This document shows positions 23,380 through 32,571 of a stretch of DNA of 32,571 nt, in pieces. Each line of letters begins with the position of its first letter. Position 1 is the stretch's first letter. A program made the translations under genes and the position numbers. Origin of the DNA: Agromyces bracchium (lineage in GTDB: Bacteria > Actinomycetota > Actinomycetes > Actinomycetales > Microbacteriaceae); contig NZ_WMLB01000015.1 in the NCBI RefSeq assembly GCF_009709675.1, positions 1 to 32,571 on the forward strand, given 5' to 3'. The notes under the pieces are model-generated. The model was not told the DNA's origin. It made no database searches and saw only the letters and a list, made by a program, of their open reading frames with translations.

Positions 23380-24050
23380 CCGGCGGCCGGCCTCTGGCTC
23401 GGGTGCGCGGGCCACGGCGCGTCGGCCGGCGCGAGCGTCGACCACGCGCGGGCGCGGGCCGCCACGGCGGCGAGCACGCCGACGGTGAGCGAGGGGTTCC
23501 CGACCTGCCGCGCGAGGACGGCGTCGACGCAGTCGTCGAGCGCCACCCACCGGAGTTCCATGTCGGCCTCCTCGTCCTCGCGGGGGTGCGCCTCCGGCGC
23601 CGCCGCGAGTCCGCGGGCGAGGAAGATGCGGATCGCCTCGTCGCTGCCGCCCGGCGTCGTGAAGTAGTCGGCGAGCACGGCCCAGTCGGATGCCACGAGG
23701 TCGGCCTCCTCGGCGAGCTCGCGCCGGGCCGCCTCGACGGGCGGTTCGTGTGCGACGTCGAGCAGGCCCGCCGGGATCTCCCAGTCGCGAGCGCGAACGG
23801 GCTGCCGGTGCTGCTTGATGAGCAGCACCCGGTCGTCGTCGTCGAGCGCGAGGATCGCGACCGCGCCGGGGTGCGCCACGTACTCGCGGACGATGCGGTT
23901 CCGGTCGGGACCGTATTCGAGCGTGTCGCGGCGCACGTCCCAGATGCGGCCCTCGAACACGGTCTCGCGTTCGAGGACCGGCAGGTCGACGTACTCGTCG
24001 GCGGGCAGGCCGACGGGCGTGTTCGCCCGCCCGCCGACCTCACCCGTCAC
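23376..24050 (-). CDS. Nudix hydrolase, ADP-ribose pyrophosphatase type
   Basis: A 224-residue Nudix protein. The Nudix box starts at Gly95 (GLLDVAHEPPVEAARRELAEEADL) with the REL and EE metal ligands; the last Gly of the consensus is replaced by Ala-Asp. The upstream HRQPVRARDWEIPAG segment and the downstream YFTTPGGSDEAIRIFLARGL segment are characteristic of ADP-ribose hydrolases, which split ADP-ribose to AMP and ribose 5-phosphate. GTG 24050 is separated from the pyrG stop by one base, and the 3' end overlaps xerD by 4 bp. The pyrG-Nudix-xerD order is the same as Rv1699-Rv1701. A Pro/Ala-rich tail of about 20 residues closes the protein. Confidence 0.92.
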   Translation of the reverse strand: MTGEVGGRANTPVGLPADEYVDLPVLERETVFEGRIWDVRRDTLEYGPDRNRIVREYVAHPGAVAILALDDDDRVLLIKQHRQPVRARDWEIPAGLLDVAHEPPVEAARRELAEEADLVASDWAVLADYFTTPGGSDEAIRIFLARGLAAAPEAHPREDEEADMELRWVALDDCVDAVLARQVGNPSLTVGVLAAVAARARAWSTLAPADAPWPAHPSQRPAAG

Positions 24051-24051
24051 G

Positions 24052-25993
<1,942 letters not shown>

Positions 25994-27691
25994 TCAGGCG
26001 GCGTCGCCGTCGGCGATCTCGAGCAGCTCGCGCGCGTGCGCGAGCCCGGACTCGGAGTCGGCGAGCCCCGACAGCAGGCGCGCCATCTCCGCCTCGCGCT
26101 CGACCCCCTCCAGCTGGCGCACGCTGGATGCCGTGACGCGACCGTCGGTGCCCTTCACGACGCTGAGGTGATTCGAGGCGAACGCCGCGACCTGTGCGAG
26201 GTGGGTGACCACGATCACCTGCGAGCGCTCGGCGAGTCGCGCGAGGCGGCGGCCGATCTCGATCGCGGCGGCACCACCGACGCCCGCGTCGACCTCGTCG
26301 AACACGAACGTCGGCACGGGGTCGGCGCCGGCGATGACGACCTCGATGGCGAGCATCACGCGCGAGAGCTCACCGCCCGAGGCGCCCTTCGCGACGGGCC
26401 GCGGCTCGGTGCCGGGGTGCGGGCGCAGCAGGATCGAGACCTGGTCGCGGCCGTGCGAGGTCGGCTCCGCGAGGGGCTCGACCTCGACGGTGAGTTCGGC
26501 GTCGGGCATCGCGAGGGCCGCGAGCTCGGCCGTGACCGCGGCGGCGAGGCGGGTGGCTGCGTCGGTGCGCAGGGCGCTGATACGGCCGGCCAGCTCGTCG
26601 ACCTCCTCGGCGCGAGCCTCGACGGCCTGTTCGAGCAGCTCGATCCGGTCGTCGTCGCCGTCGAGCTCGACGAGGCGGAGGCCGCCGTCGTGCCGGAACG
26701 CGATCGCGTCGTCGAGCGTGCCGTGGCGGCGCACCAGGTTCGCCAGGACGGCTCGACGTTCCTGCACCGCCTCGAGCTCCGCCGCGCCGTCGGCATCGAG
26801 GCCGGCGAGGTAGCCGGAGAGCTCGGTGGCCGCATCGGCGAGCGCGAAGCCGGCGCTCGCGACGGCCTCCGCGATGGGTGCGAGGGCCGGGTCGTGCGCC
26901 ACGACGCGGTCGACATGCCGCCGCGCGGACTCGACGAGCGTGATGGCATCGGGTGTGTCGTCGCCGGCGACCTCGGCCGAGATGAGCTCCCTGGCCTGGG
27001 CTGCGGCGAGACGCAGGTCTTCGAGGTTCGTGAGCCGGTCGGCGCGTTCCTGCAGCGCGTCGTCTTCGCCGGGCTGCGGGTCGGCGGTCTCGAGTTCGTC
27101 GAGCGCGATGCGCAGCTCCTCCGCCTCGCGGAGCCGCTCGTCGTGGTGCTCTCGGAGCGACCGGAGCTCGTCGGCCTCGGCGCGCCAGGCGCGGTAGGCG
27201 TCGCGGTATTCGTCCAGCACGCCGGCGAGATCGGGCCCCGCGAACCGATCGAGCGCTTCGCGCTGCGCCGTCGCCGACCGGAGCCGCTGCTGGTCGGCCT
27301 GGCCGTGCACGACGACGAGGTGATCGGCGAGCTCCGCGAGGACGCCCACCGGGGCGCTGCGGCCGCCGACGATCGCCCGACTGCGACCCTCTGCGGACAC
27401 CGAGCGGCCGAGCAGAAGCTCCCCTGCGTCGATCTCGCCGCCCGCATCGACGACGCGATCGGCCACGGCCGTGGAGTCGGCGAGCAGCCACCGGCCCTCC
27501 ACCCACGCCTGCTTCGCGCCTGAGCGGACGGTACCGGCGTCGGAGCGGGCCCCGAGCAGGAGCCCGAGCGCGGTGACGACCATGGTCTTGCCTGCGCCGG
27601 TCTCGCCGGTGACGGCGGTGAAGCCCGGACCGAGGGGCAGCGTGGCGTCGGCGATGACCCCGAGATCGCGGATTCCGAGTTCCTCAATCAC
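25994..27691 (-). CDS. recN: DNA repair protein RecN
   Basis: A 565-residue SMC-like ATPase. Walker A is GETGAGKT at 29-36 after MIEELGIRDLGVIADATLPLGPGF, diagnostic of RecN. The middle is a long coiled-coil region rich in Arg/Glu/Ala (RAWRAEADELRSLREHHDERLREAEELRIALDELE). The C-terminal half has the ABC signature SGGELSRVMLAIEVV and Walker B TFVFDEVDAGVGG. RecN assists repair of double-strand breaks by holding DNA ends together. GTG 27691 overlaps the end of nadK by 8 bp, and the order tlyA-nadK-recN is the one known from actinobacteria and Bacillus. No SOS box was visible, as it has no promoter of its own. Confidence 0.96.
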   Translation of the reverse strand: MIEELGIRDLGVIADATLPLGPGFTAVTGETGAGKTMVVTALGLLLGARSDAGTVRSGAKQAWVEGRWLLADSTAVADRVVDAGGEIDAGELLLGRSVSAEGRSRAIVGGRSAPVGVLAELADHLVVVHGQADQQRLRSATAQREALDRFAGPDLAGVLDEYRDAYRAWRAEADELRSLREHHDERLREAEELRIALDELETADPQPGEDDALQERADRLTNLEDLRLAAAQARELISAEVAGDDTPDAITLVESARRHVDRVVAHDPALAPIAEAVASAGFALADAATELSGYLAGLDADGAAELEAVQERRAVLANLVRRHGTLDDAIAFRHDGGLRLVELDGDDDRIELLEQAVEARAEEVDELAGRISALRTDAATRLAAAVTAELAALAMPDAELTVEVEPLAEPTSHGRDQVSILLRPHPGTEPRPVAKGASGGELSRVMLAIEVVIAGADPVPTFVFDEVDAGVGGAAAIEIGRRLARLAERSQVIVVTHLAQVAAFASNHLSVVKGTDGRVTASSVRQLEGVEREAEMARLLSGLADSESGLAHARELLEIADGDAA

Positions 27692-28598
27692 CGGCGACCG
27701 GCCCCTTCCAGCCCGTGACGGGCAGCTGGAACTTGTTCACGAGCCGGTCGGTGAACGGCGCCTGGTGGAGCCGGGCGAGGCGCACGGGCACCGACGACCG
27801 CCGGACGATGACTCGCGCACCGGGCGGGAGTTCGAACATCCGCCGGCCGTCGCACCAGATCACGGCCGTCGCCTCCGTCCGCTGCAGCACCTCCACGGCG
27901 AGCGACGAGTCGGGGCCGACCACGAGCGGGCGGGCGAACAGCGCGTGGGCGCTGAGCGGAACGAGCAGGAGCGCCTCGACCGCCGGCCAGACGACCGGTC
28001 CGCCCGCCGAGAACGAGTAGGCCGTCGAGCCGGTCGGCGTCGACATCACGACCCCGTCGCACCCGAACGACGACAGCGGGCGTCGGTCGACCTCGATGAC
28101 GACCTCGAGCATGCGCTCGCGTTCGGCCTTCTCGACGGTCGCCTCGTTCAGCGCCCAGCCCTCGTAGACGACCTCTTCCCCGACCTTCGCCCGCACGGAC
28201 AGCGTCATGCGCTCCTCGACCGTGTAGTCGCGCGCGAGCGCGCGGCCGACCGTGTAGCCGAGGTCGTCGCGCTCGCTCTCGGCGAGGAAGCCAACGTGGC
28301 CGAGGTTGACGCCGAGCAGCGGCACCGGGTGATCGCGCGTCAACTCCGCCGCGCGGAGGATCGTGCCGTCGCCGCCGAGGACGATCACGAGCTCGATGTG
28401 CTTCGGCGAGACCTCCTCGAAGCGCTTGACCATGCCCTCGAGTTCGGGCAGGGCGGTCATGACGTCGTGCCACTGCTCCGCAGCCACGACCGGCACCGCT
28501 CCGGCAGCGACCAGCTGCCCGCACACGTCGGCGGTCGCTTCGAGCGCCGACGACCGACCGGTGTGGGAGACCACGAGGAAATGCCGTGCATCGCTCAC
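27684..28598 (-). CDS. nadK: NAD kinase
   Basis: A 304-residue NAD kinase (PpnK). The GGDGT motif is at residues 75-79 (VIVLGGDGTILRAAEL), followed by LGVNLGHVGFLAE, the NE motif in ALNEATVEK, and the conserved GCDGVVMSTPTGSTAYSFSAGGPVVWP. It makes NADP from NAD, using ATP or polyphosphate in actinobacteria. I start at GTG 28598 (VSDARHFLVVSHTGR), which overlaps the tlyA stop as GTGA; the open frame upstream is tlyA sequence in another phase. The stop overlaps recN by 8 bp. Confidence 0.96.
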   Translation of the reverse strand: MSDARHFLVVSHTGRSSALEATADVCGQLVAAGAVPVVAAEQWHDVMTALPELEGMVKRFEEVSPKHIELVIVLGGDGTILRAAELTRDHPVPLLGVNLGHVGFLAESERDDLGYTVGRALARDYTVEERMTLSVRAKVGEEVVYEGWALNEATVEKAERERMLEVVIEVDRRPLSSFGCDGVVMSTPTGSTAYSFSAGGPVVWPAVEALLLVPLSAHALFARPLVVGPDSSLAVEVLQRTEATAVIWCDGRRMFELPPGARVIVRRSSVPVRLARLHQAPFTDRLVNKFQLPVTGWKGPVAGD

Positions 28599-29404
28599 GC
28601 CGTGACGCCTCCCGTCGCTGCTCGGACCTGACTGGTCCATTCTGACGGATCCGCGCCGCGCGTCGGACTGAGCAGGACGAGGACCTCGCGGTTCCCATGG
28701 GTTCCGGCGATCGGGGAGGACAGGACGCCCGCCGTTCGCAGGCCGAGGTCGTGGGCCGCCCACAGCACGAGCATGACGGCGTCGCCCCGCGCTGCGGGAT
28801 CGCGCACGACGCCCTCGCGGGTGCCGCTGCGCCCGACCTCGAACTGCGGCTTCACGAGCAGCACGAACTCGGCGTCGGGCGCCGCCGTCGCGTGCAGGGC
28901 CGGCAGCACGGTCGTGAGCGAGATGAACGACAGGTCGGCCGTGACGAGCGTGGGCCGCTCGTCCACCCCCGTGAGTCGGGCGAGCGCCGCCGCGTCGAGG
29001 TACCGGACGTTGCAGCCCTCCACCAGGACGAGTCCTGGAAGGCCGTGGAGTTCGGCCGCGAGCTGGCCGTGTCCGACGTCGACCGCGAGCACCGTCGTGG
29101 CGCCGCGCTCGAGCAGTACCTGCGTGAATCCTCCCGTGGACGCGCCCGCATCGAGCACGACACGGCCCGCCGGATCGACGCCGAATGCGTCGAGGGCGGC
29201 GATGAGCTTGTGGGCGGCACGGCTGACGTAATGGTCTGCGGCGGCGACCTCGATCACCGCGTCGTCCGCGACGCGATGCGCGGCCTTGGTGATGGGCTCG
29301 CCGTCGACGCGCACCGCGCCCTCGGCGATCAACGTCGCCGCGTGCGTGCGCGACCGCGCGAGCCCCCGCGCCGCCAGCGCCGCGTCGAGTCGCTGGGTGG
29401 CCAC
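28595..29404 (-). CDS. tlyA: TlyA, 16S/23S rRNA 2'-O-methyltransferase (hemolysin A type)
   Basis: A 269-residue protein. An S4 domain lies at 1-60 (QRLDAALAARGLARSRTHAATLIAEGAVRVDG), followed by an FtsJ-like methyltransferase. The SAM loop is VLDAGASTGGF at about 83-93; the conserved KLIAAL, TADLSFISL and LLVKPQFEVG segments carry the catalytic Lys-Asp-Lys-Glu set. TlyA methylates ribose at two rRNA cytidines and determines capreomycin sensitivity in Mycobacterium. GTG 29404 follows the 62-aa gene after 3 nt, and the end overlaps nadK by 4 bp. Confidence 0.95.
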   Translation of the reverse strand: MATQRLDAALAARGLARSRTHAATLIAEGAVRVDGEPITKAAHRVADDAVIEVAAADHYVSRAAHKLIAALDAFGVDPAGRVVLDAGASTGGFTQVLLERGATTVLAVDVGHGQLAAELHGLPGLVLVEGCNVRYLDAAALARLTGVDERPTLVTADLSFISLTTVLPALHATAAPDAEFVLLVKPQFEVGRSGTREGVVRDPAARGDAVMLVLWAAHDLGLRTAGVLSSPIAGTHGNREVLVLLSPTRGADPSEWTSQVRAATGGVTA

Positions 29405-29407
29405 CGA

Positions 29408-29596
29408 TCAGCTCGCGGAACGCGCTGGATCGGAACGCTCGAGCTCGCGCCGGAGCCGCTCGGCCATCGCGTCGAACCCGGCGGCACGCTCATCGAGCGG
29501 CGAGGCCTCGATGGAGGAGAGCGCATCGGCGGCGGCCGCCGCGAGATCCTCCGGCATCTCCACCGGGTCGTCAGCGTCGAAGTCTCCAGTGCTCAC
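29408..29596 (-). CDS. 62-aa conserved-type hypothetical protein upstream of tlyA
   Basis: A very acidic, Ala-rich small protein (MSTGDFDADDPVEMPEDL, then ADALSSIEASPLDERAAGFDAMAERLRRELERSD), likely two helices. It has no recognised domain. A small gene of similar size and position exists between the HAD gene and tlyA in Mycobacterium (Rv1693), which supports it as real. GTG 29596 has no ribosome site but a TAGCGT box exactly 6 nt upstream, so it probably begins a leaderless transcript that includes tlyA, nadK and recN. Only 3 nt separate it from tlyA. Possible role: regulating translation of tlyA, or a partner of TlyA; both are guesses. Confidence 0.8.
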   Translation of the reverse strand: MSTGDFDADDPVEMPEDLAAAAADALSSIEASPLDERAAGFDAMAERLRRELERSDPARSAS

Positions 29597-29602
29597 ACGT
29601 CA

Positions 29603-29608
29603 ACGCTA
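29603..29608 (-). promoter_or_regulatory. internal promoter -10 box (TAGCGT), leaderless start of the 62-aa gene
   Basis: TAGCGT is followed by 6 nt (TGACGT) and then GTG. The hexamer and spacing are identical to those before the GNAT gene. It lies in the 95-nt gap after the HAD gene, so tlyA-nadK-recN probably have their own transcript. The rest of that gap shows nothing else. Confidence 0.5.
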
Positions 29609-29691
29609 CCCGGTGCCGCCGTCATCGCGACCCGACCCGGCGCGCGCCGCGGCGGAACCGCCCCGACCTCGCGCGGGAGCGGCCGCAGTGA

Positions 29692-30723
29692 TCAGCGGTA
29701 GAGCCGCTCCGGCACCTCGAGGGCGTGGATCGCCGTCCCGCTCTCCCAGATCGCGGTGCACGCTGCGCGCAGCAGGTCGAGCGCGTCCTCGCCATCCCGT
29801 TCGATCACGACCCGGCGGCCGTCCACGCGGACCTCCGCACCGCCGACGCGGACGCCGCCGCGGCGGCGCTCGACCTCCGGGTACGGCTCGTGGAGCGCGC
29901 GGAGGTCGGAGACGATGAAGTCCGGTCGGCTCGCGGCATCCGCTGCGAGCACCTGCTTCGCCCGGTCGATGCCCGTGAGCACGATGACCGAGGCGATGCC
30001 GGCACGGTTGGCGCCACGGATGTCGGTGTCCAGCCGGTCGCCGACCATGAGCGGCCGCTCCGCACCGAAGCGCTCGCGGGCTTCGTCGAAGATCGGCGTC
30101 TCGGGCTTGCCGGCGACCTCCGGGAATCGCCCCGCCGCGGTGTGCACCGCCGAGACCAGCGTCCCGTTGCCGGGCGCGATGCCGCGCTCGACCGGGATCG
30201 TCCAGTCCATGTTCGTCGCGATCCAGGGGATGCCGCCGGGTTCGCCCGGACCGCCGTGCGCGTTGAGTGCGAACGCGGCCTCGGCGAGCTGGCGCCATCC
30301 GACGTCGGGGTGGAACCCCTGCATGACGGCGTCCGGAGCGTCGTCCGCGGAGCGCGTGACCCGGTAGCCGCCGCGCTCGAGCTCGGTGACGATGCCGTCT
30401 CCGCCGACGACGAGCACGAGGGCGCCGGGGGCGACGGATGCCGCGAGCAGCCGCATCGCGGCCTGCGGCGAGGTCACGACGTCGCGAGGCGCGGGCGACA
30501 GCCCGAGCGAGGTGAGATGCGCCGCGACCTGTTCGTCGCTGCGCGAGGCGTTGTTCGTGATGTAGGCGACCGGGAGCGCCTCGGCGACCCGGTTCAGGCT
30601 CTCGACGGCGTGCGGGATCGCGTGGGGTCCGGCGTAGACCACGCCGTCGAGGTCGGCGAAGACCGCGTCCACGCCGTCGAGCGGCGTCGAGGCAGGGCGA
30701 CGCGAGGCGAAGAGCGGACTCAT
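29692..30723 (-). CDS. HAD-IIA family sugar phosphatase (NagD-like)
   Basis: A 343-residue HAD hydrolase with motif I DLDGVVY (nucleophile Asp24, acid/base Asp26), motif II in YITNNASRS, and motif IV GDRLDTDIRGANRAG. The cap of type IIA lies between. The family dephosphorylates nucleotides or sugar phosphates; the exact substrate is unknown, but the Rv1692 homologue in the same gene order is reported as a glycerol 3-phosphate phosphatase. The C-terminal 75 residues (GGVRVGGAEVRVDGRRVVIERDGEDALDLLRAACTAIWE) form an added domain seen in actinobacterial members. The ATG at 30723 overlaps the stop of the TPR gene (ATGA). Confidence 0.92.
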   Translation of the reverse strand: MSPLFASRRPASTPLDGVDAVFADLDGVVYAGPHAIPHAVESLNRVAEALPVAYITNNASRSDEQVAAHLTSLGLSPAPRDVVTSPQAAMRLLAASVAPGALVLVVGGDGIVTELERGGYRVTRSADDAPDAVMQGFHPDVGWRQLAEAAFALNAHGGPGEPGGIPWIATNMDWTIPVERGIAPGNGTLVSAVHTAAGRFPEVAGKPETPIFDEARERFGAERPLMVGDRLDTDIRGANRAGIASVIVLTGIDRAKQVLAADAASRPDFIVSDLRALHEPYPEVERRRGGVRVGGAEVRVDGRRVVIERDGEDALDLLRAACTAIWESGTAIHALEVPERLYR

Positions 30724-32372
30724 GCCCGGTCGGCGCGGGGATCTGCGGTCTGCTCGTCGCCGAGGTCCGCGGTCTCGGCCAGGATCGCGGCCACCTCGGG
30801 TTCGATCGCGTCGGCCGGGTCGCCCTCGGGCTCGGCATCGGGCTCGGCGTCGGCATCGGGCTCAGGCGCAGAGCCAGGCGCGACGACGTCCTCGCCGGTC
30901 GACGCTTCGGGCTCGTCCGGTGCCGCTCCGTCGTCGATCGCGATCGGCTCCTCGTCGACGTCGAGTTCGAACACCTCGATGAAGTCGGGGCGCGCACCTT
31001 CGAGGGCCGCTTCGGCGCGCTCGGACAGTGCACGCCAGTGCGCGGCGTCCGCGGAACGACCGAGCTCGTCGAGCACCTCCGCGTACGCGGAGAACAGTGC
31101 GGGGCTGTACGAGAACGCGCGGTCCGGGTCGAGCTGCGGCACCTCGAGCTCTGCGAGCGCCAGCTCGGGCTGTTCGAGGTCGAGACGCGCTCCGGACATC
31201 GCGATCGCGAGAGCGGCCTGCACCGCGGCCGGGAGCGACGAGCGGTCGACGGATCGGCCGAGCTCGAGCGCGCGGTCCGGGCGTCCGACACCGCGCTCGC
31301 TGTCGACCATGAGCGCGATCTGGTCGTCGTTGCCCGAGATCCGCCGGTACGTGCGCAGCTCGCGGAGCGCGAGGGCGAAGTCGCCCGTCGCATACGCGGT
31401 GATCGCGAGCGTCTCCCGCACGACGGCGACACGGCCCGCACGTCGTGAAGCGGACAGGGCGTGCCGGTGCGCGAGCGCGGGATCGTCCTCGAGGGCTTCG
31501 GCCGCGGCGACGAGGTGACGCGCGACCCACTCCGCGTTCTCCTTGGAGAGCGTCTTCAGCTCGGCGCGAGCGGCGGAGTCGAGATCCTTCGGCGTGATGC
31601 GATCGGCGATCGGCGGGTCGTCGTGGCGCGGACGGACGGAGAGTTCCGCGGCGCCATGCACGGCCTGTCGCGGAGCCCGCTCGCGGTCCGACGAACGCTG
31701 GGCCGGTCGGCCCGCGACTCGGCCGTGCGAGCGGTGCTCGCGTGAACCGCCGGTGCGGTCCGAGCGGCCATCGTCGCGGCCGGCGCGATCGTCACGCGAA
31801 CCGTACCTGCGCTCACCGGTGCCGCGCGGCGTGAACTTCCGCTCGCCACCGCGGTCCTCCCGCGATCCGTAGGAGCGCTGACCACCGCGGTCATCCCGAG
31901 AACCATACGAACGCTGACCGCCCCGATCGTCACGCGACGCGTACTTGCGCTCAGCGCCGCGGTCCTCGCGCGAACCGTACGAACGAGCACCACCACGGTC
32001 GTCGCGAGAACCATACGAACGCTGACCACCACGATCATCACGCGAACCGTAGGAGCGCTGACCGCCACGGTCATCACGCGACCCGTACTTCCGCTCGCCA
32101 CCGCGGTCATCCCGCGAACCGTACGAACGCTGACCACCACGATCATCACGCGACCCGTACTTCCGCTCGCCACCACGATCATCGCGCGAACTGTACGAAC
32201 GCTGACCACCGCGGTCATCCCGCGAACCGTACTTCTGGCCAGCACCACGGTCGTCCCGTGACCCGGACGACCGGCCACCGCCGGAACGGTTCCCCTGCCC
32301 CGGGCGCCCTCCGCGGCGCTCGTCGTCTCGGTCCTTCCGGCGATCGCCGGGTTCCTGCGTGGAGTCGCTCAC
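30720..32372 (-). CDS. TPR-like protein with long RDDRG repeat region
   Basis: A 550-residue protein in three parts. Residues 1-200 are extremely charged and disordered, with twelve 12-residue units of the type GSRDDRGGQRSY or GSRDDRGGERKY at 37-180 plus two degenerate ones. Residues about 235-455 are helical repeats of TPR type (WVARHLVAAAEALEDDPALAHRHALSASRRAG, LAITAYATGDFALALRELRTYRRI). The tail of about 95 residues is Asp/Glu/Pro-rich. The TPR half corresponds to Rv1691 of Mycobacterium, which lies next to the same HAD gene. RGG-rich, alternately charged repeats are known in RNA-binding and phase-separating proteins, so RNA or ribosome contact is a reasonable inference. GTG 32372 has AGGAAG at 5 nt; upstream in-frame codons lie in the rRNA terminator region. 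Function not known. Confidence 0.9.
   Translation of the reverse strand: MSDSTQEPGDRRKDRDDERRGGRPGQGNRSGGGRSSGSRDDRGAGQKYGSRDDRGGQRSYSSRDDRGGERKYGSRDDRGGQRSYGSRDDRGGERKYGSRDDRGGQRSYGSRDDRGGQRSYGSRDDRGGARSYGSREDRGAERKYASRDDRGGQRSYGSRDDRGGQRSYGSREDRGGERKFTPRGTGERRYGSRDDRAGRDDGRSDRTGGSREHRSHGRVAGRPAQRSSDRERAPRQAVHGAAELSVRPRHDDPPIADRITPKDLDSAARAELKTLSKENAEWVARHLVAAAEALEDDPALAHRHALSASRRAGRVAVVRETLAITAYATGDFALALRELRTYRRISGNDDQIALMVDSERGVGRPDRALELGRSVDRSSLPAAVQAALAIAMSGARLDLEQPELALAELEVPQLDPDRAFSYSPALFSAYAEVLDELGRSADAAHWRALSERAEAALEGARPDFIEVFELDVDEEPIAIDDGAAPDEPEASTGEDVVAPGSAPEPDADAEPDAEPEGDPADAIEPEVAAILAETADLGDEQTADPRADRA
31833..32264. repeat. 36-bp in-frame tandem repeat (12 units)
   Basis: Twelve consecutive 36-bp units encode the RDDRG repeats. 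Units differ mainly at third positions and in the QRSY/ERKY choice, so selection has kept the protein pattern. Alternation of QRSY and ERKY units suggests that pairs of units were duplicated. Copy number may vary between strains. Confidence 0.9.
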
Positions 32373-32397
32373 GGGTGCTTCCTGTCGTCCTGCCTGG

Positions 32398-32412
32398 GAG
32401 TCCTGCGGACTC
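32398..32412. promoter_or_regulatory. small perfect inverted repeat upstream of the TPR gene
   Basis: GAGTCC and GGACTC are separated by 3 nt, 26 nt upstream of the GTG. Next to it at 32414-32419 the minus strand reads TACGGT, a weak -10 candidate, which would put the transcription start inside the repeat. It may be an operator or a hairpin in the leader. Confidence 0.3.
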
Positions 32413-32449
32413 AACCGTACTCTCGGGCTCGCTGCGAGCTGCCCGTTAA

Positions 32450-32500
32450 CGAAGAATGGCCACCCGCCAGCGCTCGCAATTGAACGCTGTGGGTAGCCAT
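32450..32500 (-). terminator. terminator of the rRNA operon
   Basis: Right after the 5S rRNA the minus strand forms a long hairpin: ATGGCTACCC pairs with GGGTGGCCAT (one G-T pair), continuing with CAGCG/CGCTG across one mismatch and a bulge, loop about 12 nt. It is followed by TTCTTCGTT. This is the clearest intrinsic terminator in the window. Confidence 0.85.
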
Positions 32501-32510
32501 TCCTCAATGG

Positions 32511-32571
32511 TTGTCCGGCGGTGTCCTACTCTCCCACAGGGTCGCCCCTGCAGTACCATCGGCGCTGCGAG
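32511..32571 (-). rRNA. rrf: 5S rRNA, 3' part (5' end beyond window)
   Basis: The minus strand reads CTCGCAGCGCCGATGGTACT, then the GGGGCGACCCTGTGGGAGAG and AGTAGGACACCGCCGGACAA segments, which is the conserved 3' half of bacterial 5S rRNA. The first half, and presumably 23S and 16S, lie to the right of the window. The exact 3' end is uncertain by 1-2 nt. Confidence 0.93.

Noticed and set aside
31833..32264. 36-bp repeats that look like a CRISPR array
   Set aside because: There are no spacers between units, every unit keeps one reading frame, and changes fall at third codon positions. No cas genes are near.

Overview
The window looks like chromosome from a high-GC actinobacterium, most likely a member of the Microbacteriaceae or a close relative. 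The evidence is about 70% G+C, frequent GTG starts, a deazaflavin-dependent reductase-type protein, many probably leaderless genes, and a gene order on the right-hand side that I recognise from Mycobacterium tuberculosis (approximately Rv1691 to Rv1713). The species cannot be named from the sequence alone.

Left part, about 1-15.8 kb, is an accessory mix of short transcription units. It holds the start of a membrane-anchored Ala/Glu/Lys-rich protein, an ArsR-SulP-small protein operon with a clear palindromic operator, a mismatch-specific DNA glycosylase (mug), a carboxylesterase coupled to a stand-alone acyltransferase-like protein, a Nudix-SRPBCC fusion, two coupled Kelch-propeller proteins, tRNA-Pro(GGG), a MarR regulator coupled to a membrane protein, an SRPBCC protein diverging from a Ddn-like protein, a GNAT acetyltransferase, a CHAD protein, a DUF2071 protein and a DUF167 protein.

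Right part, about 15.8-32.4 kb, is a long minus-strand run of housekeeping genes, tightly packed with 4-14 bp overlaps. Read in the direction of transcription it is: TPR protein, HAD phosphatase, 62-aa protein, tlyA, nadK, recN; then pyrG, Nudix ADP-ribose hydrolase, xerD; then a ParA-like ATPase, scpA, scpB, rluB, tyrA, cmk and der. It combines ribosome maturation (tlyA, rluB, der), chromosome segregation and repair (xerD, ParA, scpAB, recN) and nucleotide, cofactor or amino-acid synthesis (pyrG, cmk, nadK, tyrA). At the right edge, upstream of this run, lie the 3' end of a minus-strand 5S rRNA and its terminator, so an rRNA operon continues beyond the window.

Points most worth a second look are a small conserved-looking protein that appears to start at CTG, the perfect ArsR operator over the predicted -10 box, the signal-less Kelch pair with unrecognised C-terminal regions, the Nudix-SRPBCC fusion, and a recurring TAnnnT-N6-start arrangement that implies leaderless mRNAs. 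I found no complete mobile element, CRISPR array or phage. No single locus can be declared a new defence or secretion system from sequence alone.
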